The position numbers were made by a program, and so were the translations under genes. DNA of 41,184 nt. Origin: Bacillota bacterium (GTDB taxonomy: Bacteria > Bacillota > Sulfobacillia > DUSP01 > JBFMCS01). The stretch's first letter is position 1. Each line of letters starts with the position of its first letter. Positions 23,455 to 33,281 of the stretch are shown piece by piece. The stretch is taken from the NCBI GenBank assembly GCA_040754315.1, contig JBFMCS010000018.1, positions 1 to 41,184 on the forward strand. Direction: 5' to 3'. Under the pieces are notes generated by a model. That model worked only from the letters and a program-made list of their open reading frames with translations. It did no database searches and was not told the origin of the DNA.

Positions 23455-24741
23455 ATGCTGAAGGACAGAATTAACATCGGCATGATGGGGCTGGGTACAG
23501 TTGGCTCCGCCGTGGTCAGGGTAGTCACTGGGAACCGGGAGAGCATTGAAAGAAAGGCCGGAGCCCGGCTGGCCATATCAAAGGTCCTGGTAAGGGACCT
23601 GGCCAAGCCTCGCAGGGTGTCGCTCCCCCCGGGGACCTTGACTCAGGACCCGGACGATATCCTTGCCAACCCCGGCATAGACCTCGTCTTGGAACTCATG
23701 GGGGGGTTAAACCCAGCCAGGGAGTACATTGTCAGGGCACTTGAGAGCGGCAGGCCTGTGGTGACCGCAAACAAGGAAGTGATGGCAACCTCCGGTCATG
23801 ATGTGTTTGAGGCGGCAAGGGCGGGCGGCACGGGCGTTCACTTTGAGGCCAGCGTGGCAGGGGCCATCCCCATCATCGGCCCGCTGAAGCAGTCCCTGGC
23901 GGCGAACCGCATAACCGAGATCAGGGGCATCCTGAATGGGACCTGCAACTACATCCTTAGCCGCATGCGTGAGAAGAGTGACGAGATGGGGGCCGCGCTG
24001 AGAGCAGCCCAGGAAATGGGTTACGCCGAGGCCGATCCCTCCGATGACATCATGGGCCATGATACCGCCAGGAAGCTGGCCATACTAGCGTCCATAGCCT
24101 TCGGCAGCCGGGTGACGCCCTCTCATATCTACACCGAGGGGATCACCGGAGTCGCCCAGGAAGACATGTTGTACGGAGACGAGCTGGGCTGGACGCTGAG
24201 ACTCCTGGGGATCACCAGGTGCGAGGGCGGGAGCCTGGAGGCCCGGGTCCACCCGGCATTCCTTCCCAGGAATCACCCTCTCTCGGCGGTGCACGGCGCC
24301 TACAACGCCATATGTGTGGTGGGAGATGCCTCGGGCGAGGTGATGTTCCACGGGCAGGGGGCAGGAGGGCTCCCCACCGCCAGCTCCGTGGTAGCTGACG
24401 TAATTGAAGCTGTTCAGAACCTGAGAAGGGGCTCGACCGGGGTGGGCTGCACCTGCCACCGGAGCAGGCCCGTCAAGAACATGGAGGATGTCATCACCCG
24501 GTACTACGTGCGGGTTGAAGTGGAGGACAGGCCCGGTGTCCTGGCCCAGGTTGCCGGGGTGTTTGGCGGGGAATCCATAAGCCTGCAGTCGGTGATCCAG
24601 AAGAGGACCATTGACCACCTGGCGGAAATCGTCTTTGTCACACACCGGGCCAGGGAGGCGAACATCCGGCGGGCCAGCAGCCAGATTGAGAGACTGCCCT
24701 TCGTTAGTGCCCTGAGGTCGCTCATCCGGGTAGAGGCGTAA
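23455..24741 (+). CDS. hom: homoserine dehydrogenase with C-terminal ACT domain
   Basis: A 428-aa enzyme that reduces aspartate semialdehyde to homoserine with NAD(P)H. The dinucleotide loop is NIGMMGLGTVGSAVV (8-22), followed by VTANKEVMA (about 100) and RGILNGTCNYILSRM (about 160, catalytic region), with AEADPSDDIMGHDTARKLAI in the substrate domain. Residues about 345-428 form an ACT domain (YYVRVEVEDRPGVLAQVAGV), the usual site of threonine feedback. ATG 23455 follows AAAGGGG. It supplies homoserine to the kinase fusion 8 kb away but lacks a T-box here. The 110-bp gap after it is convergent with the ASKHA gene and holds no evident gene. Confidence 0.97.
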   Translation: MLKDRINIGMMGLGTVGSAVVRVVTGNRESIERKAGARLAISKVLVRDLAKPRRVSLPPGTLTQDPDDILANPGIDLVLELMGGLNPAREYIVRALESGRPVVTANKEVMATSGHDVFEAARAGGTGVHFEASVAGAIPIIGPLKQSLAANRITEIRGILNGTCNYILSRMREKSDEMGAALRAAQEMGYAEADPSDDIMGHDTARKLAILASIAFGSRVTPSHIYTEGITGVAQEDMLYGDELGWTLRLLGITRCEGGSLEARVHPAFLPRNHPLSAVHGAYNAICVVGDASGEVMFHGQGAGGLPTASSVVADVIEAVQNLRRGSTGVGCTCHRSRPVKNMEDVITRYYVRVEVEDRPGVLAQVAGVFGGESISLQSVIQKRTIDHLAEIVFVTHRAREANIRRASSQIERLPFVSALRSLIRVEA

Positions 24742-24852
24742 CCATCGCATACCACCCATGAGCAAGGCCGGGAGAGAAAGCCCAGGCCCTGCTCATCCAC
24801 ATCTACCTGCCTCAACATGACGGGCCGCTGGGCTATCCCCACTCGGTGCCCC

Positions 24853-26691
24853 TTAGGACACAGGGAAGCCCAGCTCGTTTACGAACATGTCATTGAATCC
24901 AGGAAATGCCATCAGCTCCATATACCTTATTGAGCGGGCTATCTCCCTGGCAGTCTCCCGCTCGCTCAAGGAGGCCAGGCACATCCTGGCTCCTGTCCCC
25001 GCGGCGTTTCCCACCTGCCTGAAACGCTCCCGGGGAATATCCGGGAACATGCCGATGGCAACTGCGCTATCCACGGCTATGTGGGTGCCGAAGGCACCGG
25101 CTATGATGATCTCGTCTATGTCGCTGTACCCCACCCCTTCCGCCTCAAGGAGCGCCTTCATCCCGGAGGCAATGGCACTCTTGGCCAGCTGTATCTCCCT
25201 GACGTCCTTCTGAGTCACCACGATGGGCCTGCCCCCGGCTGTCTGGTCCTCTGGAACCAGCACGTACTCGGCCCCGCTGCCCGTCACTGTCACCAGGGGA
25301 TGATCCCTCACCATTGTGCCCTTCCAGTCCAGAACCCCCGCCGCATAGAGCTGGGCCACCGCATCGAGGATCCCCGACCCGCAGATGCCCATGGCGGGAG
25401 CGCCTTCAATGGTGGTGTAGGTGCACACGCCATTAGCGTCCACTTTAACACTGTCAATGGCGCCAGACAGCGCCCGTGTGCCATGGAGGATGTGAGCGCC
25501 CTCGAATGCGGGACCTGAGGCGCAGGAGTTCGAGGTCATCCGGCCATCCCGGCTCAGCACTATCTCAGTGTTGGTCCCAATATCGAAACCTAGGATAACC
25601 CCTTGGCGCTGGTGGATCCGGGGTGCCAGCACCATGGCCACATGATCCCCGCCCACGAAGCCAGCTACCACCGGCAGCACGTGAACGTAGGACCCAGGCG
25701 CAGAGGGAAGCCCCAGTTCCCTGGACTTCACGTCAATTGCCTCCGAGGCAGCCGGTACGTAGGGGCTCAGAGCCATCTGCCTTACGGGAAGGTCCAGGAA
25801 CAGGTGGTGCATGGCGGGATTCCCCACCACCACCGTCTCCTCGATGTTCCCCGGTTCCAGGCCAACCTGGGCACTGAGATCCCTCCCGAGCTGGCCTATG
25901 GCGTCCACGGCGGCCCTGTGGATCCTGGCGGCCTTCTCCCGGCCCTCCAAGGCATATGTCAGCCGGGACATTACGTCCTCGCCGTAGGGAATCTGCGGGT
26001 TCATGAGTCCAGCGCTTGCCAGGAGGTCACCCGTTCCGAGGTCCACCAGGTAGCCCGCCACCTTGGTGGTCCCAAGGTCCACGGCAAGGCCAAGGCACCT
26101 GGGAGTTTCCGTCCCCGGCCAGAAGCCTATCATCTCCCCGCCCCGGACGCTTACCTCCCCTTCCCACTTCCCATTGCGAAGGTCCCCTGGCAGCCGGCGC
26201 AGGGCCTCCAGGTCACCGGTTACCGAGACCTGGTAGCCTCCCATGGCGCGGGCTACTCGCTGGCCATCAGAGAGGGGATCCTCCAGGCTTGCGCTGGGGA
26301 CCTTCACCCGGTACCGGTGGATGGGCGGCTCCAGGACTATCTCCACCTCCAGGCCCTCCACCTGAAGGCTCTGCTTGCCCTCCAGGGACTCCGGGGGCAC
26401 CTCCACCTCCAGGTTGCCCTTAACCCGGGCCATGCAGGCCAGTCGCCACCCGTCGCTGATCTGTCCGGGCGAGAGCGCCTTCCTCTCGGCCTCCGTCACA
26501 GGGCCCGCGATGCCTTCGACCACCCGCACCCTGCAGCGGCCGCAAAGGCCCCTTCCCCCGCAGGGGGACGTGATACCAGGCAAGAGGAAGCCTATCCCGC
26601 CCTCCATAGCGACGTCGCGGATGGTCATTCCTGCCTTCGCCCTGCACTTTCTCCCCGCGGGCTGGAACTGAACCTCGTAGTCGCCAGTCAC
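24853..26691 (-). CDS. ASKHA-domain ferredoxin (RACE/RamA-like corrinoid activator)
   Basis: A 612-aa protein. Residues about 1-95 form a 2Fe-2S plant-type ferredoxin: SPCGGRGLCGRCRVRV with a last cysteine in WRLACMARV. A linker follows, then an actin-like ATPase fold: GLAVDLGTTKVAGYLVDL, PVVAGFVGGDHVAM, ILGFDIGTNTEIVL and GICGSGILDAVAQL. This is the layout of reductive activators of corrinoid enzymes, which use ATP to re-reduce inactive Co(II) cobalamin in methyltransferases. The GTG at 26691 follows GGGGGTGG. No methyltransferase or corrinoid protein is adjacent, so it acts in trans or has another partner. It is divergent from the SLH-GH18 gene across 175 bp. Confidence 0.9.
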   Translation of the reverse strand: MTGDYEVQFQPAGRKCRAKAGMTIRDVAMEGGIGFLLPGITSPCGGRGLCGRCRVRVVEGIAGPVTEAERKALSPGQISDGWRLACMARVKGNLEVEVPPESLEGKQSLQVEGLEVEIVLEPPIHRYRVKVPSASLEDPLSDGQRVARAMGGYQVSVTGDLEALRRLPGDLRNGKWEGEVSVRGGEMIGFWPGTETPRCLGLAVDLGTTKVAGYLVDLGTGDLLASAGLMNPQIPYGEDVMSRLTYALEGREKAARIHRAAVDAIGQLGRDLSAQVGLEPGNIEETVVVGNPAMHHLFLDLPVRQMALSPYVPAASEAIDVKSRELGLPSAPGSYVHVLPVVAGFVGGDHVAMVLAPRIHQRQGVILGFDIGTNTEIVLSRDGRMTSNSCASGPAFEGAHILHGTRALSGAIDSVKVDANGVCTYTTIEGAPAMGICGSGILDAVAQLYAAGVLDWKGTMVRDHPLVTVTGSGAEYVLVPEDQTAGGRPIVVTQKDVREIQLAKSAIASGMKALLEAEGVGYSDIDEIIIAGAFGTHIAVDSAVAIGMFPDIPRERFRQVGNAAGTGARMCLASLSERETAREIARSIRYMELMAFPGFNDMFVNELGFPVS

Positions 26692-26872
26692 GTAACCACC
26701 CCCGTCCTGTGCAGCAAACCAAACTCTACCCTTCTCCAGACAGGGCTGGAGTCCTCCATGGCCTCTACCAAGTTCGTTACATATCGGTCATCAAGGGCAG
26801 CGTCTATTGTGCTGGAATCCAGGCTCGTGGTAAACTGGTATAGCATTATGGAAACTTAAGGAGGGATTGCCG

Positions 26873-28468
26873 TTGAGGAGAACCTGGTGGGCCCTAGCCC
26901 TGATCCTAGTGTTGTGCATTGGTCCCGCCGCTGGCGCCTCGGATGTGCTTTTGGGAGACACCCGCGGTCACTGGGCTGAGTACACCATCCTGAGCATGTA
27001 CAGGAGCGGGATCATCACGCTCCCTCCTGACGGCCAGTTCCGGCCCAACAAACCCATCACGCGATTGGACTTCACCGTCTACGTAGCGAGGGTACTGGAA
27101 CTGACAGGGGGATCCCCGGGGGATCTTCCCTTTACCGACAAGGACAAGATACCTGAGGAATTCCGGGACAAGATCGCGGCGGCGCACGCTGGCGGTATCA
27201 TTGGGGGCTACCCCGACGGTACCTTCCGCCCCGACGCGCCCATAACCCGGGCGGAACTAGGGGTCATCTTCGGCCGGGGCCTAATCAAGCTGGGGGTCAA
27301 GGCCGAGACCCGCTACTTCGCTATCTTCGAGGATGCCGCGGCCGTTCCTGACTGGGCCTACGAGGCCTCCTCCGCGGTGAAGGGCGGGGTAATCCTGGGC
27401 AGGCCAGGAAGGTTCATGGTTCGCTTTGCGCCTGGGGACACCACCACCCGGGCCGAGGCGGTCACAATGATACAGCGCTTCGCCCAGAAACGCGACGAGC
27501 TGGTACCCTCGATCCCCAGGGAGGTCAAGCAACCGCTTAAGGGTGCCATTGTCGCAGGATACTTCGTGAATACCGATGAGGCATACGAGTCGCTGCTGCA
27601 GCACGGTCAAGACATAGACCTCCTGATATACTGCTCTTACATGATAGGGCTGGACGGGAAGCTCTACGGCAATGACAGCCCCCGCACCCTGGCGTGGGCA
27701 GCGGAGAACCGGAAGCCTCTCCTGGTCATGTTCGCCAACCACGACCTTGACGGCAACCACAAGATCATGTCTAACCCAGAGATCCAGGAGAAAGCCATTG
27801 AGGCCATCAAGGTTCTCATGACCCATGGTTATGACGGGATAAATGTGGACTTCGAGTACGTCCCTGGGTCAGACCGCCAGGCCTTCTCCAACTTCATCAG
27901 GCGGTTGTCCATGGAACTGAGGCCCATGGGCTACCTGGTGACCGTATCCGCCCCGGCTAAAACCCGGGAGAACCTGGAGTCCAACTGGGTGGGGGCCTTT
28001 GACTATGAGTACCTGGGCCGGTTCGTGGACTACTTGGCCTTGATGACCTATGACCAGCACTGGCGAGGGGGCCCTGCTGGCCCCATAGGCTCCGTGCCGT
28101 GGATTAACTCGGTGATGGACTACGCCACAGGATTGGTGCCTGCAGGGAAGATCCTCATGGGGATACCCGGTTATGGCTACTCATGGCCCGTGGCAGGGGG
28201 GTCGGCCACCGCCATTACGGCAAAGCGAGCCCTGGAACTGGCGGCCAAGAAGGGTGTCCAGATCAACTGGGACCCTGTGGAGATGGAGAACCACTTCCGC
28301 TACATAGACGACGAGGGCAGGGAACGCCTTGTGTGGTTCAGCACCGCCCGGAGCCTGGATGCCAAGCTCAACCTCGCCGTTGACCGGGGCCTCGGGGGAA
28401 TGGCCATGTGGCGGATCGGGTATGAACCCCCGGAGTACTGGGATGTAATCCGCAGGGTTCTGAAGTAG
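26873..28468 (+). CDS. exported SLH-domain GH18 glycoside hydrolase
   Basis: A 531-aa exported protein. The signal peptide is MRRTWWALALILVLCIGPAA then GAS. Three SLH repeats span about residues 26-200 (DTRGHWAEYTILSMYRSGII; GGYPDGTFRPDAPITRAELG; GDTTTRAEAVTMIQRFA) and would anchor it to the cell wall. The C-terminal half is a GH18 TIM barrel with the DxxDxE motif in GYDGINVDFEYVPG, and LMTYDQHWRGGPAGP and GIPGYGYSWP strands. Related proteins are spore-cortex or peptidoglycan hydrolases (YdhD/CotE type). TTG 26873 is chosen as AAGGAGGG lies seven bases upstream. A perfect terminator follows. A TTGTGC/TAAACT pair upstream is a weak promoter candidate. Confidence 0.93.
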   Translation: MRRTWWALALILVLCIGPAAGASDVLLGDTRGHWAEYTILSMYRSGIITLPPDGQFRPNKPITRLDFTVYVARVLELTGGSPGDLPFTDKDKIPEEFRDKIAAAHAGGIIGGYPDGTFRPDAPITRAELGVIFGRGLIKLGVKAETRYFAIFEDAAAVPDWAYEASSAVKGGVILGRPGRFMVRFAPGDTTTRAEAVTMIQRFAQKRDELVPSIPREVKQPLKGAIVAGYFVNTDEAYESLLQHGQDIDLLIYCSYMIGLDGKLYGNDSPRTLAWAAENRKPLLVMFANHDLDGNHKIMSNPEIQEKAIEAIKVLMTHGYDGINVDFEYVPGSDRQAFSNFIRRLSMELRPMGYLVTVSAPAKTRENLESNWVGAFDYEYLGRFVDYLALMTYDQHWRGGPAGPIGSVPWINSVMDYATGLVPAGKILMGIPGYGYSWPVAGGSATAITAKRALELAAKKGVQINWDPVEMENHFRYIDDEGRERLVWFSTARSLDAKLNLAVDRGLGGMAMWRIGYEPPEYWDVIRRVLK

Positions 28469-28476
28469 ATAATCCA

Positions 28477-28507
28477 GCGGGGGGCTTTCGCCAAGAAAGC
28501 CCCCCGC
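28477..28507 (+). terminator. Intrinsic terminator of the SLH-GH18 gene
   Basis: GCGGGGGGCTTTC (28477-28489) and GAAAGCCCCCCGC (28495-28507) form a perfect 13-bp stem with a five-base loop, nine bases after the stop codon. The following TCTTTC is a short T-rich tail. Confidence 0.88.
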
Positions 28508-28565
28508 TCTTTCGCAGGGGATAGTTGCCCGCAGGCCAGGAATAATAGTCTGGGGGTGTGTGGGT

Positions 28566-30263
28566 ATGAGCGAGTTCCGTTTCTCTCCCAGAGCCAACAG
28601 GGCCCACGAGATAGGCTGGCGCCCCTGGGATAATGCTGCTTTCAAGGAAGCCAAGGACCAGGGCAAGCCAGTGCTCCTGGCCATCAGCGGCGTGTGGTGC
28701 CACTGGTGTCACGTCATGGATGAAACCTCCTACTCCGACCCAGGGATCATTGCCACGGTGAACAGCCGCTTCGTCCCCGTGAGGGTTGACACGGACATGC
28801 GACCCGACGTAAACGAACGCTACAACCTAGGGGGGTGGCCTACCACTGCGGTACTGGACGGGGAGGGAAATCTAATAGCGGGGGGCACCTATGTGCCACC
28901 CAAGACAATGCTGCCATGGCTTAGGAAGGTAGCCTCCTCGTACAAGGGCCCTGGCCAGCGGATTTCAACGGGCGATGGAGACCTGGCGGTGGATGACGTG
29001 CCCGGACCTTCCCAGGTGTCTCAGGTCTATGACAGGGTAATCAGCGTTACCCGCGCCTCCTATGACCGCGAGCACCACGGCTTCGGCCGCGAACCCAAGT
29101 TCCCCATGGTCTTCGCACTGGAGCTCTGCTTGGACGACTGGCTCGCACACGGAAGCGAGGAATCCAGGGAGATCCTGGTGAACACCCTCAGGGCAATGGC
29201 GTCGGGTGGGATGTATGACCATGTGGAGGGTGGCTTCTTCCGTTACTCGACCACCCGTGACTGGAGCATCCCCCACTTCGAAAAGATGCTGGACGACAAC
29301 TCGGCGCTTCTAGGCCTCCTGGCCCGGACCTGCAGGGCACTGGGGGGCGCGGACATGGAGAAGTGGGCCCGGGACGTCCTCCGTTACCTTGAGGCCAATT
29401 TCTACACACCCGGGACGGGTTGGGCTGGAACCCAAGACGCCGATGAGGAGTACTACTCAAGAGGCCTGCAAGAGCGTACCTCCATGAACGCACCCTACAT
29501 TGATCGCATCATCTACGTGAACTGGAACGCCCAGATGGCCAAGGCCCTTCTCGAGGCCTCCTGGGCCCTGGATGACCAGCATATGGGGTCCCTAGCCCTG
29601 GACACCCTGGATGTCCTGTTGAAGGACGCCTACTTGGCCACGGGTGGGATGGCGCACTACCTTGATGGGTCCCCCGAGCTCTGGGGCAGGCTTCAAGACG
29701 CTGCCTGGATGGGATGGGCCCTCTGCAAGGCCTACCAGGCCACAGGCAGGGAGGCCTACCTCGATGCCAGTAAGAATCTGGCAACATTCGTCCTGGAGAG
29801 GCTCAGGGCCCCTGGTGGCGGCTTCTACGATACCGCGCCAGACCCGGAGGCCCCGGGCGCCCTGGCGATACCCCACTGGTCCTTGGATGACAATGCCATC
29901 GCTGGCCGGTGGCTCAAAGAGATTGGGCAGGTAACGGAGGAGACACACTATAGTGAGGCCGCGTTCTCCGTGGTAGGGCCGGGGATAAAGCTCTACGAAC
30001 GCCTGGGACCGCACGCGGCGGCCTTCGCCCTTCTCTGCACAGACTTGGTCCGACCGTGGACCGTGATCGACCTTACCCCCGGCGCCTCCAGGGAACTGCT
30101 TAACGCGGCCCTCTCTGCCCCGGGAGAACAGCGGGTCACCCGGCCCGACCGCCCGGGCCTCGGAACTGGCGGGAAAGCCATGGCCTACGTCTGCCTGGGC
30201 CAGCGCTGCCTTGAGCCGACCGCCGACCCCCAGACCCTCTCACGGCAACTGCTGTCTGAGTAA
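28566..30263 (+). CDS. thioredoxin-domain protein, DUF255 (YyaL/SPATA20 family)
   Basis: A 565-aa protein. The N-terminal thioredoxin-like DUF255 domain (about 1-160) has the conserved WCHWCHVMDETSYSDPGI motif with two cysteines and VDTDMRPDVNERYN and GGWPTTAVL. The rest is an alpha/alpha six-hairpin toroid (about 165-565) resembling N-acylglucosamine epimerase and glycosidases; GGMYDHVEGGFFRYSTT, WSIPHFEKMLDDNSAL and GTQDADEEYYSRG are its landmarks. The usual length is 650-690 aa, so this is a compact version. Function is unproven; it is proposed to be a redox-linked sugar-modifying enzyme. ATG 28566 (MSEFRFS) follows a G-rich site. Confidence 0.9.
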   Translation: MSEFRFSPRANRAHEIGWRPWDNAAFKEAKDQGKPVLLAISGVWCHWCHVMDETSYSDPGIIATVNSRFVPVRVDTDMRPDVNERYNLGGWPTTAVLDGEGNLIAGGTYVPPKTMLPWLRKVASSYKGPGQRISTGDGDLAVDDVPGPSQVSQVYDRVISVTRASYDREHHGFGREPKFPMVFALELCLDDWLAHGSEESREILVNTLRAMASGGMYDHVEGGFFRYSTTRDWSIPHFEKMLDDNSALLGLLARTCRALGGADMEKWARDVLRYLEANFYTPGTGWAGTQDADEEYYSRGLQERTSMNAPYIDRIIYVNWNAQMAKALLEASWALDDQHMGSLALDTLDVLLKDAYLATGGMAHYLDGSPELWGRLQDAAWMGWALCKAYQATGREAYLDASKNLATFVLERLRAPGGGFYDTAPDPEAPGALAIPHWSLDDNAIAGRWLKEIGQVTEETHYSEAAFSVVGPGIKLYERLGPHAAAFALLCTDLVRPWTVIDLTPGASRELLNAALSAPGEQRVTRPDRPGLGTGGKAMAYVCLGQRCLEPTADPQTLSRQLLSE

Positions 30264-31578
30264 TCTAGGTACCGGGGACCGGCCAGCCAACCCCAGGAGA
30301 ATCCCCCAATCAAAGCAACTATCATCTCCTCGTAACGAAGCAAAGGAGCACTGACCTCGGCCTCTTGGCCTCCAGTCCCCAATGGACTTCCCCGTCGCCA
30401 GTTGGCCAGTTCTCCACACCCATTGGGCCGAGGCCTCTCACAGTGTTGCACCAAGCGCATGTGCCAGATAGTGGGACGGGTGTACAGTACATGCAGGTTC
30501 AGTGGTTCCATAGGAAGAGTTGTGTGCTCAAAGACTCACGGAAACCGGTATGAGAGGGACATTTGGGAGGCACGGTGCACCGTCGCCCTATATCACAAGC
30601 ATCTGTTCAGCGACATGGCGTACAAGACCAGAACCTGGGGCATCTTGCCGGCCAGGGCAATGCTGGACCGGACTGGTCGTAGTCCTGAGAAGGTAATTGC
30701 CGCCATTATGGCGAAAATGGCTATTGCCAGTTTTCAACGAAAGGAGTGAGGCTTGGACAAGAACCCTTTCTCCGAACGATGAGTGTCTCGGCTGCACCTG
30801 CGGCGCCTGGCCTAAAACGGCCAGAATGAAGGGGTATTCGACCCGCACCTGACCCGCCTGGAAGTAGCCCATCGCTATGCGCGGCAGGGGCTGAAGATCA
30901 CCAAAGAGACATGCAACCTTGACCTAGCCTGTGTTGAAGCTTGCCCTGCGGCGCAATCACCGAGAAAAAACGGCCACCTCTGCTGCGACGCGGAGGCCTG
31001 TACCGATTGCGCCCACTGTGTCAGGATTATCTTTGGGGAAGTGAGAACTGGTGTCCTACACTGGGAGAGTTTTACGCGTAATCTCTACCACTGCAGGGCG
31101 TAAGGCAAGCCGCTCAATGAAGCGTGGGTCAGGGATTGCCCCATGCGAAAAGGCCTTGCGATAAAATGCCTGCATAAGGACGAGATTTTGATCTCGGTGC
31201 TGGGGCGGCAGTTCAACGCCGGTGAGCTGAAAGAGCCTTCAAGGCCATCCTACCGGGATAGTCTCACCATCACCCCCGCTTACGGAGGGAGCACGTTGGG
31301 TGAGGGGGGGGGGGGAGGACCCGGAGCCCTAAAAGGGGAAAAGTGCGGGAGAATCTGCAGGAACCGCTGGAGAATACGGGAAGTCACCGGGGATAATTGA
31401 ATGGCAATCTGCGGCCAAAAGCCCGTCCGGCTGGGTGTCATGCACCCCTTATCATTTATCTCCGTTGACGCGGCAAGCACTTGCTTGATCACGTCGTGAG
31501 AGGAGGCAAGAATACCACATATCCCCAGGTTGCCGGGGGGTAAGGTTTGGTGGAGCTAAATCACGAGGAGGTTCTACT
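30264..31578. other. 1.3-kb region without an intact gene; decayed coding remnants
   Basis: Plus-strand frames around 30520-30750 read like coding sequence (TGRSPEKVIAAIMAKMAIAS, ending at TGA 30747). Around 30880-31060 frames carry cysteine patterns such as CVEACP and CTDCAHCVR that hint at a lost iron-sulfur protein. No frame is long enough or similar enough for a call. A run of 12 G (31304-31315) lies in it. A short inverted repeat GGGTG/CACCC sits at about 31433-31447. The ribosome site of the next gene closes the region. Confidence 0.45.
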
Positions 31579-33186
31579 ATGGAAGACAGCATCCTTAAAG
31601 TGTTTTCCACGGCTGATTGGATCCTCGGCTTTCTAGTGGCTTACATGCTAGTTATCATTTTTCTTGGCATTTTTTATAGCCGCAAGGTACATGATTCCGA
31701 AGACCTGACCGTAGCCGGCAGGCAGTTGAGCTTTGTCTTCATGGTGCCGTCGATTGTCGCCACCTGGATCTGTGCCGGGGCCATGATGGGGGCGGCCGGT
31801 TACGCCTTCCTTTTCGGCATGCAGGGTGTTATCTTCGATCCCTGGGCGCCGGCCCTGTGCATGGTTATTAACGGCATCTTCTTCGCCTACCGCATGCGCA
31901 AGGCAAAGTACACCACCTTGACCGACTTTTTCAACCATCGCTACAGCAAGTTTACCGGCTTTCTGTACACGATTATCCAGATTCTTTCCGCCATGGCCTG
32001 GTTAGGCGGGCAGCTGGTGGCCCTCGGGATTGTCGTCTATCTGACTACAGGCTTCAGCATGGAGGTCGCGGTAATAATCGCCACTGTGGCTATTATCATC
32101 GTCACCACCTTTGGAGGCCTCTGGGCTCTCTCCCGAGTCGATATGATCGGTTTTATCCTAATAGTGGCCGGCTTAGCGATTATGTTCCCCGCAGTTATGG
32201 GTGAAGTGGGCGGCCTGGGAGAGCTGCTTAGAACCGGCGGGAACTGGGCTGAATTGCCTACCTGGGCCATGGTCCCGGTAGCCGGAGAGGAAGGGTACCT
32301 GTGGTACACCGGCCTGTTGGGGATCCTGCTTTATATCTCCGCCTGGACGGCACTCTCCCTGGGGGATGTCCCCAGCCAGGTGCTGATGCAACGGGCGCTG
32401 GCAGCCAAGAATGAGAAGACCGCCGTGGCGGGTTTTATCACCAGCGGGGTGATTTACCTTGTAGTCGGGATTATGCCGGTGATGATCGGCATAGCCATCT
32501 ATACCACGGGCATGTTGGACGGGATTCCCGTCACCGAAGCGGAGAATGTGCTGCCTTGGGCGGCCTACACATTCCTGCCGCCCTGGGCAGGTGTGCTCTT
32601 CGTCGTCTCCCTGGCGGCCGCCATAGTCAGCACCGCCGGTGATAACGCTCTCATTATCTCCACGCTGATCGGCCATAACATTTACCGCCACATCAAGCCG
32701 CAGGCAACCAATACCGAAGTGCTGAAAATTGTCCGCATCTGCATCCCTATCGTCACATTACTGGCCATGGGCATCGCCCTCTACGCGGAGACGGTTTACA
32801 AGCTGATAGTGCTTTCCGGGGGGATCCAGCTGGCCACGATTTTTGCCGCCTACGCCCTGGGCTACTTCTGGAAGAAGGCCAACGTAGCCGGCGCGATCAG
32901 CTCCTTCTTCACCGGGCTGATCTCCTGGATCATCGTCTACCGGTCCGTGCTGCCCCATACCATGGAGAACAACATGGACGTCCTGGTAGAAGGGCAAGTC
33001 TATATGCAGTGGGCTATGGACGACGCCATCTTTATCTCCCTGGTCCCGGCGGCGGCAATCAGCATCCTCACCCTGATCGTGGTTTCACTGGCCACCCAGA
33101 AAACCAACGTCCCCAGGCCGATGCGCAGCTACGATGGAGAGGATATGAGCAAAATGCCCAAGTTTTTCTGGTCAAAACAGGCATAG
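31579..33186 (+). CDS. sodium:solute symporter (SSS family), second copy
   Basis: A 535-aa membrane protein with about thirteen helices. SSS landmarks are SRKVHDSEDLTVAGRQLSF at the start, ATWICAGAMMGAAGYAFLFG (Na+ site, helix 2), LWALSRVDMIGFILIVAGLA and VVSLAAAIVSTAGDNALIIS (Na+ site, helix 9). It is not a close copy of the symporter at 18.3-19.8 kb. ATG 31579 follows AGGAGG by seven bases. The base composition is lower in GC and richer in ATT/GCG usage than the flanking chromosomal genes. It is followed by two hairpins and then the saccharopine-dehydrogenase-like gene. Amino-acid or organic-acid uptake is likely, but the substrate is not readable. Confidence 0.92.
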   Translation: MEDSILKVFSTADWILGFLVAYMLVIIFLGIFYSRKVHDSEDLTVAGRQLSFVFMVPSIVATWICAGAMMGAAGYAFLFGMQGVIFDPWAPALCMVINGIFFAYRMRKAKYTTLTDFFNHRYSKFTGFLYTIIQILSAMAWLGGQLVALGIVVYLTTGFSMEVAVIIATVAIIIVTTFGGLWALSRVDMIGFILIVAGLAIMFPAVMGEVGGLGELLRTGGNWAELPTWAMVPVAGEEGYLWYTGLLGILLYISAWTALSLGDVPSQVLMQRALAAKNEKTAVAGFITSGVIYLVVGIMPVMIGIAIYTTGMLDGIPVTEAENVLPWAAYTFLPPWAGVLFVVSLAAAIVSTAGDNALIISTLIGHNIYRHIKPQATNTEVLKIVRICIPIVTLLAMGIALYAETVYKLIVLSGGIQLATIFAAYALGYFWKKANVAGAISSFFTGLISWIIVYRSVLPHTMENNMDVLVEGQVYMQWAMDDAIFISLVPAAAISILTLIVVSLATQKTNVPRPMRSYDGEDMSKMPKFFWSKQA

Positions 33187-33198
33187 AGTTTAAATACC

Positions 33199-33232
33199 AA
33201 GGGGCGGGGGAGACACACACACCCCGCCCTTT
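33199..33232 (+). terminator. Hairpin after the symporter gene
   Basis: GGGCGGGG (33202-33209) pairs with CCCCGCCC (33222-33229), extended by G-U and A-T pairs at the base and enclosing an ACACAC loop. It lies 13 bases after the stop and ends in TTTC, so it probably terminates or stabilises the symporter message. Confidence 0.75.
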
Positions 33233-33245
33233 CAAAAAGCTCGAG

Positions 33246-33281
33246 GCTGGGAGCGTGGAACCGCTCTCCCCCGCTCCCAGC
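33246..33281. repeat. Second hairpin-forming inverted repeat
   Basis: GCTGGGAGCG (33246-33255) and CGCTCCCAGC (33272-33281) are perfect 10-bp complements with a 16-base loop. There is no T-tract after it. It sits between the symporter terminator and the next gene and may act as an attenuator or a 5' mRNA structure. Confidence 0.6.

Noticed and set aside
33246-33281. Second hairpin as an intrinsic terminator
   Set aside because: The stem is perfect but has a 16-base loop and no T-tract, so I kept it only as an inverted repeat.
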